64,000 nt of DNA, taken from positions 372,001 to 436,000 of the forward strand of contig JAZGTN010000074.1 of NCBI GenBank assembly GCA_037783415.1. The letters run 5' to 3'. The notes under the pieces were generated by a model. It had not been told where the DNA came from. It saw only the letters and a list, made by a program, of their open reading frames with translations, and searched no databases. Every line of letters starts with the position of its first letter. Positions within the stretch are counted from its first letter, which is position 1. The translations under genes and the position numbers were made by a program. The DNA comes from Leptasterias polaris (Eukaryota > Echinodermata > Asteroidea > Forcipulatida > Asteriidae). Shown one piece after another: positions 55,601 to 64,000 of the stretch.

Positions 55601-56832
55601 GTTCAGTGTATGAGAGTCAATATTGCATTGAAACACTTCTAATAGCAAATAAGAATAATCCAAGATGGAGTTACTTTTCTAGCGCGTCGTTGTTTTTTTT
55701 AGATTTCCGTACTATTGACAATCTCCTTTTTATTCTTCACATACGACTTAAAAGTTTTGTATAAACTAGTTTCAGTTGAAAAACACCGTTTCAAATTACT
55801 TCAAAATGTGTGGAAACTGAAATCGGAGGAAAGAGTGAGTTTGTCGAGGCGGAAATCCAGGCCTATCTGGTGAGGTTAAGCTACATGTACAGCGTGTTAT
55901 GACAAGTCGTTACAATAATCCTTGGAGGTATATGTAGGAATGAGTAGCAACTAGCATGGTGTCATCAGAATGCACCGTCCATTCCATCATTGGTCCACAA
56001 TCTGATTTATCCATCTGCCATTTGCAATCGCGTTTTGGTTACACTCCATTTTTGAAACAGATAATTACATTGTTAAAAAAAATAAAACAGTTACCGTTTA
56101 TGTTTTTAAGGGTGGTCAGTTATTTTATATAATTAATGTGTAAGAGTATTTACCGGATATTTGTATTGGTTTATTGGTTAACCGTAAATATATCCTAGCG
56201 AGAAATCCATTACAAAACGTCTCCCCTAAGTACAAATATCGATATCATTTGAGGGAATTTTGTTTCGTTCATCCTCTGATTTGTTTCACTGAACTTAATG
56301 TTTGAGGATAGATATTTCGCTCTTGGAAAAAAATAAAATAAATCATACATCCTCTAGATATTTGCCTTTTTCGAAGTTTTATTTGTCTCTGATAAAATGG
56401 TTTGTGCCATTACTCGGTTGCTGACACGATCACGGCATTGTTCGTCGGTTGACGGAAGGAACCATTTACCGCAACGTTCACATCTTAAAGAGGTAGAATC
56501 TTTAAATAATAAATGGCGTGTAAGCTATAAGTAAAACTTGTTTATTTAGTTATTAAATTAATGAAGCAAACTATAGTTAGCTACACACACACAAGTCGCA
56601 TACGAAAGTTCTATATAGTGTGTAAACATTTATTTTATTTACACAATTTGAAAATATAACTACCCTCAGAACAAATGGACTCGTCCATGCAGTCTTATTG
56701 GTCGGATGCCTACAGCAAAAACAACCTCTAGGCCTGTGCTATGCACAACGGTATTGGGTATATGTTGATTCGAACTGTCGGCGTCGCGAGAGTCCTAGTA
56801 TATTTTCAACGTGGTGGCGCGTTGATGGCGCA
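52624..56832. other. No gene seen; one probable repeat
   Basis: 53880-54140 is rich in CTTACGGTAAGC-like words (CGTAAGCGC, GCTTCCGTAAGCG) on both strands and is probably a repeat; the 169-codon minus frame over it is not recognised. If 52602 is a true exon, this stretch is intron. Confidence 0.45.
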
Positions 56833-56993
56833 CCCCCCCCCCCCCCCCCCCCCCCCCCGCTTTTAATAAAGGATTCGTCACACAGTGCAACATTTTCAAA
56901 AAATAAAATTACTAATCTGAAATATTTTTATGTAAACCGGTTCTGATATAATTTATAAGAAAACTTGTATTCAAAGTGCTTTTACTTCTCCAT

Positions 56994-57026
<33 letters not shown>
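56833..57026. repeat. Poly-C (26) and poly-G (30) tracts 140 bp apart
   Basis: C at 56833-56858 and G at 56997-57026. They are of opposite sense and could pair. The G run is the longest homopolymer in the window. Confidence 0.9.
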
Positions 57027-57027
<1 letters not shown>

Positions 57028-57154
57028 TGTGCCTCTACCAGGTTCCTATCAGATTTAGAGTGTGAGCATAGAGCATGCTCAAAATATACGACAAAACTTA
57101 TTTTTTGAATTTCCAGTGGGTTTGATTTTTTCTTCTTCTTTTTATATAAATATA

Positions 57155-57440
57155 AAGAGAAGAATTCTTTGCTCCTCTTTTTGATGGATATGTATTTGTT
57201 TGTGCTTGTTTATGCCTCTGACGAAGGTCGAAAGTTAAGGCCATCTCCCCTACTAATTTTATATAAATATATATAGGTATAAAATAGTATATATATATAT
57301 AAAATTAGTAGGGTAGACGGCCTTAGCTTTCGATCCAGACTGGACCTTCGTCAGAGGCATTAACAAGTAGAAACAAAAACATATCCATTTATAGCAAAAA
57401 GAGGAGCAAAGGATTAGGGGAAGGTATCCAGAAAAAATAT
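57155..57440. repeat. Head-to-head pair of the repeat also seen at 16591
   Basis: Right copy: 57293-57440, same strand as 16591-16745. Left copy: about 57155-57266, inverted. The AT-rich TATATAAATATATATAGG between them is the hinge. In the left copy the motif reads CTCTGACGAAGGTCGAAAG, missing the stem-loop of the right copy. Confidence 0.8.
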
Positions 57441-58890
57441 ATATTTATAGCTTTTATGGTGAATGGCCACTTTAGGATGCATTTAAATGAGAGCGGGGAA
57501 TGTAACAGGAGCCGGCTTCACATCCCCCTTGCACTTCACGTTTTAACACGAGCAGTTGAAACGTTCGAGTCTACGGTAAAACCCTAATGCGCGGAATCAA
57601 AGAGGTGTGGCAGTTTCTACAGGAGCGGAACTCAAATGACCGCAGTTAACCGTAGAGTACAACAGATCTGCAAGTTAACACCCAAGACACGTCTGCAATG
57701 ATCCAGACAGCGCTGCGCCATAAACTCAACTCAATTTTGTTTCAATCTTACAGGAGTAAAATTTCTGACCCATTCCCATTTTCAGTTAAATCGTTTACAA
57801 ATCTTAGCTGATTTATACATTTTTAGTGAGTTATTTTAAGAGCATTCAAATTGATCAATCTACTCAGGAGAAAACTATCCCAGAAATATCGGTGCTACAG
57901 CCCTGCATGATGCCATGGCTTACTTGTTGAGTAACAGTTTTTAATTAAAAAGTCAGTACTCCGCAATGTTTTTAACTTTTTTCTAAAATATTCCATATTC
58001 CCCAACTACACCTAGCCAAATAGCATGCCAACTGTCTTGTTACCATCACTTTAAAAAAAAATCCACCAAGGACCAGCTCTCCCGGTTTCCCCATGGGAAT
58101 TGCACAGCAATACATAGCCTTGGACCTAATTACCACTACTAGGTGAAACGAACCATTTTGTACAAACTATAAATAGAGACAAACATGGGCTAATTCCAAA
58201 GGAAATTTGGCTATAATTAATTTTATTTAGTCAAAGGGTCTATATAATTTTGTATAATGATTTTGGCTATTTAAAAGTGATTGTGTTCTCAAAAAAAAAA
58301 TGTTACACGCAAATATCAAACGGTCACTTAAAAAGTGCCTGTTGGTGTATTCCGTGGGATTTTTTGTTTATGATGTCATGGAGTGAAATACTGTTTTAAA
58401 ATTAATAAGCATCAAAACAACTTTAGCTGGATTCTCTAACCACGAGAGTTTGAAATTGATGGTTTATACATAGTTTACGCAATGACAAGGGATGCAGATT
58501 GAAGATGTCCCCATCTGACCACACAGCTTGCCCGATGACGTCACGAGGAGATTGTCTGAATCCTGCATTGAGTAGACCTCAGAATAACACCGAGCAGACA
58601 AAACTTCATCGTAAAAACCACAAAAGTACACCTGTTTCTAATTCTTATTGCACTGCTGCAGAAATGGTTCTATGAACGGAGGCTGGGACTAAAAATCTTG
58701 AAAACGCTGAAGAATTGTAAAATTATTAGAACTCGTTTGTATCAGAACTCCTTGTTGCGGTGGTTTTTAATAACTGCACTGCATTGTAAGTAAAGATAAG
58801 AAAACAATTTAATTTGGCATCGGTCAATTTCTTACAACTTTGGCCTTGGGACGAATCATTAGTTGACGCTATCTCATTGTATTTGTTTCC
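57441..58890. other. No gene seen; 5' flank or intron of the GFR-alpha-like gene
   Basis: No repeat or coding signal is recognised. If the gene starts at 58891, its promoter should lie here. Confidence 0.4.
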
Positions 58891-59032
58891 ATGGCAGCTC
58901 TCTCCATAGTGATTTGGATTTTAGCAACACCTTGTGATGCTGTAGACTGTTTGTACGCACAACAAAAGTGTAATCTGAGCCGGACGTGTGCCATCATGGT
59001 CACTATGGTTCCACAACTTTGCGGAAACTCAA
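58891..59032 (+). CDS. GFR-alpha-like gene, signal-peptide exon
   Basis: 47 codons plus one base; donor GTAAGT at 59033. ATG context is TTCCATGG. The bases just before CTCTCTCC also form a plausible acceptor (TTTCCATGGCAG), so the exon may instead start at 58898. Confidence 0.7.
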
Positions 59033-59059
59033 GTAAGTTATAGATGTATAGAAGTGCTG

Positions 59060-59107
<48 letters not shown>

Positions 59108-59555
59108 CTGCTGCTACTGCTGCTACTGCTACTGGTGCTACTGCTGCTGCTGTTGCTGCTGTACTGCTGCTATTGCTGCTACTGATGTTGCTCCTGCTGC
59201 TACTGCTGCTACTGCTACTGCTGCTACTGCTGCTACTGCTACTGCTACAGCTACTGCTGCTGATGCTGCTGATGCTGCTGCTACTGTTGCTGTTGCTGTT
59301 GTTGCTGCTGTTGCTGCTACTGCTGCTGCTACTACTGCTGCTGCTGCTGCTGCTGCTATTGTTGCTGTTGCTGCTGCTGCTGTTGCTGTTGTTGTTGCTG
59401 CTGCTGCTGTTGCTGCTGTTGCTGCTGCTACTGCTGCTGCTGCTACTGCTGCTACTGCTACTGCTGCTGATGCTGCTGCTGCTGTTGCTGTTGCTGTTGT
59501 TGCTGCTGTTGCTGCTACTGCTGCTGCTACTGCTGCTGCTGCTGCTGCTGCTCTT

Positions 59556-59594
<39 letters not shown>

Positions 59595-59685
59595 ACGGCT
59601 GCTACTGCTACTGCTGCTGCTGCTGATGCTGCTGATGCTGCTGATGCTGCTGATGCTGCTGCTGGTGCTACTGCTGCTGCTGCTA

Positions 59686-59718
<33 letters not shown>

Positions 59719-59817
59719 CTGCTGCTACTGCTACTGCTGCTACTGCTACTGCTGCTGATGCTGCTGATGCTGCTGCTGCTGCTGCTGGTGCTACTGCTGC
59801 TACTGCTACTGCTGCTA

Positions 59818-59850
<33 letters not shown>

Positions 59851-62561
59851 CTGCTGCTACTGCTGCTACTGGTGCTACTGGTGCTGCTGTTGCTGCTGTA
59901 CTGCTGCTACTGCTGCTACTGCTGTTGCTCCTGCTGCTACTGCTGCTACAGTAGCAGCAGTACATGTGAATTGGTTAACTCTTTTGTACACCCAAACTAA
60001 TCGGCACCATACAATGTACGTGTCAACCAATGAGTGGAGCATCCGACAGATTGTATACACAAAATATTATTCAAATAATAACCCATAGGGAAACTGACTG
60101 GGTAAATTTACAAGGTAAATTTACTAACGAAGAAAATGTTACTAGAGCGGGATTTGAACCAACCACCCCAGATTAACGTGCCGGTGTGGCAAGAGATTCT
60201 GTGTCGTGTCCAAAATGGCGAACTGTCTACAAACTTTTTATGATAGTACCCTATTTTGAATCGTCCTCCTCCAGCCCATGTTAATTTCCCATATGGGGGA
60301 AAGAATCTCCGGGGACAGACCAAATGACAGAGGCGCTCTAACAACTGAGCTATCTAGCCCTATGTTAGCGGTCTCCTTATATTTTGTCAATATCTTTGTT
60401 CGGGGGTGCCAGGCAGAAGCCATACAACCGTTAACTGCTGTGTAGCCAGGGACCACACCCAAGTTTACAGTACAATCTGGGAAGCAGCAGCCAGGGGATC
60501 ACATAAGGGGGTGCGACTTTTTATTTCAAATATTAAATAATAAGCCACAATGGAAACTGACTGGGTAAAACATTTTATGATTAGGGTTGAACAGAGAACA
60601 ATTTACTAGAGCGGGATTTGAACCAACGACCTCCGTTAACGTGCCGGCGCTCTACCAGCTGAGCTATGTAGCCCTATGTTGACGGTCTCTTTGTCACTCT
60701 TTCTTTGTTCAACCTCAATCATTTGAAATTTACCCAGTCAGATTCCCTTGTGGTTTTTGTGTTTTGATATCTGAAATATAAAGTCGCATCCCCAAATCAC
60801 AAATTTTAATCATCAGATCTAGTGCCCAATATATACCAATATGGTTGTACATTTTCTTGATTCAAGAGAGTGTGCAATCCAGTATCGGCACAAAAACGGT
60901 GCAAAACGTATGTAGCAGTTCTTCATCGGCTGATTTTGGTAGAAAGATATTGTAGTAAAGTTTCTTTGGAATAGACTTGCAATAGTCGTTGAACATAGAT
61001 ACTTTGATCCATGAAAAGCTGTCACAGATTCTAACCCATGCAGTTTATAAGAGTTCCTCAGGAAAATTAGCAATTAATCTTTCAATAATTTCATCTCTTC
61101 AAATATTGGCCTTGCCTCCAGACACCTCCTGCATATCCATTTGGTATCCGATGATTACTGTTGTTATTACTAGCTTCAGATACGTCATGCCAGGCGCCGG
61201 AACCATCTCAGTGTGACAGCATCTTAGAAATACTTACTCAAAGCAAAGTGTTTGAAGGTTGTGAGTGCGACCCTTTTCAGCCGTATTTTGCTCAGTGTGA
61301 TCAAGTATATAGAATGGTATTCCGACAGCAATGTACAGGTAAGTCAAAACAATCAATGGTCAGTTAGTCCATTGTTGATTAGCTTCATGCGCTTAAATTT
61401 AGCTGGCGGTGCTGCATACTCCTCAGGAGGTAGGATGGCTTATAGAAATGCCTTTGGTCTGATGAAAAGGGATAATAAAAGGGTTTTAAAGTGTATATTA
61501 TATGGAATCGTGGAGAGAGAAAGGCATGACCCCTGTGTTATTCGGTAACAGAACAACAATCACGTATTGGTATTCACGTATTCGGGGGGTTTTCTGTCGC
61601 AGGGTGGGTTGTTTTTGTCGTCAATGGGGATAAGTTAAAAGACGACACATTGCCCCGACTTGTGATAAACAGTTCCAACAAAAATCCAACCTGAAGGGAG
61701 AAAGCTGATGGGATTTTCAGAGCCATGTTACAAGTTAAATGACTTTCATGAGTACACATGTATGTTTGTAGACCTCGTAAATCCAGAAGTTCTGCGTGAC
61801 GTTCCGGTTGGTTTTGTACACACACACCCAAGTGTGTATACGCCTGCAATCGTGGACCTCCTATTGTCTCTCTTTTGTTTATACTCTAACTTTTTTTGCA
61901 ACAGCTCCCATTGGTTTTGTACACGTTTTCCAACCGTGGACCTTTCCCGAACCGTGGACCTATTGTCCTCTTTTGTTATAGGTCCCCGGTTTGAATAGGT
62001 ATACCTACTCACCCACACAAGTGTGTAACAGCCTGCAATCGTGGACCCTCCTTTGTTCAACTCTTTGTGATAGCAACCGTGGACCACAATGCTTTCCTTT
62101 GTGATAGCAACCGTGGACCTATTGTCCTCTTTTGTTATAGGTCCCCGGTTTGACTCACACACACACACGTCCTTACAGATCTTGCTATTGTTGTTCTATG
62201 AATCCCTTTTTTAAAGGACTTCTTTGTGAGGTCCATTGTTCCTATTGTGATTGCCTGGTGGGGGTCCATTTTCCTCAATCCAATGTCTTTTCGACCGCCT
62301 GCATTTGTCTGCACGTGGCTTAACACCCCCGCCCCGCCCCAACCGCACACCTGGGGCTGATTGAATGAATGAATGGATTACATTCATAATATGCAGTGCT
62401 TATTAGAAATTAGTGGGATGATAAAGCCCAAACTAAATCTTTATCTCCAATGTATTTATTACATCAGGTAAATAAATGAATTATATGTTGTTGTGACATT
62501 ACAGCGTCTAGAGACCAGACTAGTCTGGATCTACCTACTGAGGCTAAACAAACCAAACAAG
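58891..62561 (+). CDS. GDNF-family-receptor-alpha-like protein (5' part, continues beyond window)
   Basis: Cell-surface receptor of the GFR-alpha/GAS1 type, which in vertebrates binds GDNF-like ligands and presents them to a signalling partner. Three exons (58891-59032, 61180-61338, 62505-62561) all end in phase 1 and join in frame. A signal peptide (MAALSIVIWILATPCDA) precedes DCLYAQQKC. Cysteine spacing C-x6-C-x5-C-x10-C in the first exon and C-x15-C-x-C-x9-C in the second (SQCDSILEIL, GCECDPFQPYFAQC) match the first GFR-alpha cysteine-rich domain. The third exon is a polar linker (SRDQTSLDLPTEAKQTKQ). Later domains and any membrane anchor are outside the window. GAS1-like or GFRAL-like assignment cannot be settled from one domain. 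Confidence 0.75.
59058..59985. repeat. CTG-rich triplet repeat, ~0.9 kb
   Basis: An almost unbroken run of triplets, mainly CTG with CTA, TTG, ATG and occasional GTG or CTC. The longest pure stretch is about a dozen units near 59060-59093. On the minus strand it is CAG/TAG-rich. It begins 25 bp after a splice donor of the GFR-alpha-like gene, so it is intronic. Long Leu- or Ala-rich frames here are not genes. Confidence 0.97.
60142..60360 (-). repeat. tRNA-like segment split by a ~140-bp insertion
   Basis: The T-arm and anticodon half (60142-60186) and the D-arm half (about 60330-60360) match the intact copy at 60606-60676. They are separated by an insertion of about 143 bp with imperfect ends TGTGGCAAGAGATTCT and AGAATCTCCGGGGACA. 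The flanks carry the family word GAAACTGACTGGGTAAATT. Confidence 0.65.
60606..60676 (-). repeat. tRNA-like segment, third locus
   Basis: Minus strand GGGCTACATAGCTCAGCTGG (box A), GCCGGCACGTTAACGGAGGT and GGTTCAAATCCC (box B). It resembles an Asn-type tRNA but the anticodon arm is shortened. The surrounding repeat extends about 60480-60760 and is the same family as in the TIR element. Confidence 0.65.
61180..61338 (+). CDS. GFR-alpha-like gene, exon with second half of the cysteine-rich domain
   Basis: Acceptor TGTTGTTATTACTAGCTTCAG, donor GTAAGT. Contains seven cysteines in SCQAPEPSQC, GCECDPF, FAQCDQVYRM and RQQC. Phase 1 at both ends. Confidence 0.78.
61820..62160. repeat. Tandemly duplicated block with CGTGGACC motif
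   Basis: AACCGTGGACCTATTGTCCT followed by CTTTTGTTATAGGTCCCCGG occurs at about 61936-61992 and 62108-62152. CAAGTGTGTA plus GCCTGCAATCGTGGACC occurs at 61829 and 62019. It lies in an intron of the GFR-alpha-like gene. Confidence 0.8.
62505..62561 (+). CDS. GFR-alpha-like gene, third exon
   Basis: Acceptor GTTGTTGTGACATTACAG, donor GTGAGT. 57 nt, phase 1 at both ends; a polar stretch without cysteines between cysteine-rich domains. Confidence 0.65.
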
Positions 62562-63880
62562 GTGAGTACACTGTGTTTCATATCAAGGCTAATATACGTA
62601 ACGCCTTTCACTTAACATACTGGTACCCGGTAGCCATCGTGACGTCACTCGTCCCCTCCCGGTTAGTGATGGCTGACTCCAATTATTCACATTCGTGACG
62701 TCATGAGTTACACGAACAATACTGGTCTGTTTTTGTTTTGTTTTGGGGGGTTAGGGTTATAGTTTGGGTTAGGGTTAATGCAAACGGTTGTTTAAAAGAA
62801 TTCAATTGCACATCTGATGTTGGAAAACTATGAATCTAGAAGAATAAAAAAACGTCAATATTATTACATTTCAAAATGAAGAAACCAATTTAATACTAAC
62901 AAAATGAACGAGTTTCTGTTTTCCATCCCAAGAAAAAGTTAAGCAACGGATTCCATTTAATCTTATCTCCCAGTCACAAACATCTTGGTCTAACACTTGA
63001 TTTTCAATGTGTGTGCGCGCGCGCAAAATTGTGTTTGAGAGTGGCTTCCTAAAAGCACTGTCTCCAGTCCATTAGGCTCGTCTAGGGGACTCCAAGATCC
63101 ATGGCTGAAAAGTGCCAGGCCGCTCAAACACTTTGGACTTAAAATAGATTTATTATATATAATAGAAGTCTCATCTGCATTTATATCCTACTTACAGACA
63201 AGAAAAGAAAACATTATGTATACCCGGTACATATAGTATATTTATACATTATGATATACAATATATACATCTTACATACATACATGTTATATACATTATA
63301 TATACACACTTTCTTTAGATCAACCTCGTTCTAAGGTGCGTGATATTCGCTGTTATTTCTGTCATTGATCTACTGTGGGCCGTATGGGTTTTTAAGGGAC
63401 AGTAAATGCATCGACATTTCTGCCACAAACGGATTCGATTTCGTCCTCTGGGTTAATTGGAAAACATCAAAGTTATAGCAACCTTTTACCAAATCGCTTA
63501 TACACAAAAATGCGGTTGAGTTCATATTGGTGATGATTTTCTCATCTATAAGCAGCCTTTACTCGTGTTAAATTAAGGAAAACCATAATGTGTTTTTGTT
63601 TATTGTTTAACGGCGTACACCATGGTCAGTCCACTCATGGACACTAATTCATTTCCTCAATCTATGGGCGTTGGTCTAAGTTTCTGATACCGATGACCTG
63701 TTACACTCTCATAACTCCTAAGTCAGAACCCAGATTCTGGGTCCCAGCAGGTGGCCTGACCTATTTCCTGGTCAATATCAAAACTGACGCATAATCAGAG
63801 TGATAATGCCGTTTTTAAAACAGTTCCTGGGTCAGCCTGATCCGGAAACGGGGCAGGGACTCGGAATGCGGACCCGGAAT
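62562..63880. other. Intron of the GFR-alpha-like gene; simple repeats only
   Basis: Contains TTAGGGTTATAGTTTGGGTT-type telomere-like units at 62751-62779, a GTGTGTGCGCGCGCGC tract at about 63009, and a TATACA-rich microsatellite at about 63216-63308. No further exon was recognised. Confidence 0.5.
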
Positions 63881-63985
63881 TGTAGTTGGGACCCGGAATC
63901 CGGGTCATTCTGTAGTTGGGACCCGGAATCTGGTTCATTCTGTTGTTGGGACCCGGAATCCGGGTCATTCTGTAGTCGGACACAC
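63881..63985. repeat. Tandem repeat of ~32 bp, three copies at window end
   Basis: GTTGGGACCCGGAATC(C/T)GG followed by (G/T)TCATTCTGT is repeated three times with few changes. The preceding 63790-63880 holds related GACCCGGAAT words. Confidence 0.85.
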
Positions 63986-64000
63986 ACAAAACTGCCACAG

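Noticed and set aside
59044..60000. Poly-Leu (plus) and poly-Ala (minus) open frames of 318 and 275 codons
   Set aside because: Triplet-repeat translation inside an intron; no start context or domain.

Overview
The window is animal nuclear DNA with spliced genes, CR1-like, DIRS and Ty3/Gypsy retroelements, piggyBac and several short inverted-repeat elements. The frequent AGGCCTAT-type word, many poly(dG)/poly(dC) tracts and the type of retroelements suggest an invertebrate deuterostome, most likely an echinoderm. That placement is an inference from style, not from a marker gene. I see no rRNA, no convincing functional tRNA gene, and no CRISPR or bacterial features.

Layout. 1-930: composite tandem repeats with poly-C and the far 3' end of a piggyBac pseudogene. 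931-5349: a TIR transposon (copy L) inserted into the zinc-finger end of that piggyBac gene. Copy L itself holds a solo LTR and a fold-back element. 5350-7255: the rest of piggyBac, ending against a short telomere-like (CCCTAA)n tract. 7968-11471: a broken CR1-like LINE with a 2A-like peptide. 12016-12570: a DIRS relic. 12945-13590: a 155-bp tandem repeat. 14143-17349: a possible two-exon secreted peptide gene. 20076-22762: copy R of the TIR transposon, inverted relative to copy L. 23410-24077: a transposon-type coding fragment on the minus strand.

24855-30721 holds the last four coding exons of a calmodulin-like gene. Its first intron here is almost entirely a 44-bp minisatellite; later introns carry a long hairpin and a MITE. 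32249-33312 is a second minisatellite of 26 bp. 36908-37800 is a long-TIR element. 38001-43313 is a young Ty3/Gypsy element with 305-bp LTRs, a TATG target duplication and an internal deletion, flanked at a distance by two copies of a ~400-bp repeat. 45217-49164 is a LINE with another LINE nested in it. A tRNA-Leu-type SINE and a LINE 3' end follow (49269-49905).

58891-62561 (possibly starting at 52602) is the 5' part of a GDNF-receptor-alpha-like gene, whose cysteine spacing closely matches that family. Its first downstream intron contains ~0.9 kb of CTG-rich triplet repeat plus tRNA-like repeats. The gene runs off the right side of the window.

The two host genes with good support are the calmodulin-like calcium sensor and the GFR-alpha-like receptor, both on the plus strand. 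Nearly everything else is transposon-derived or tandemly repeated. The most informative structure is the nest piggyBac > TIR element > solo LTR and fold-back element, because copy R supplies the empty-site sequence for both inner insertions.
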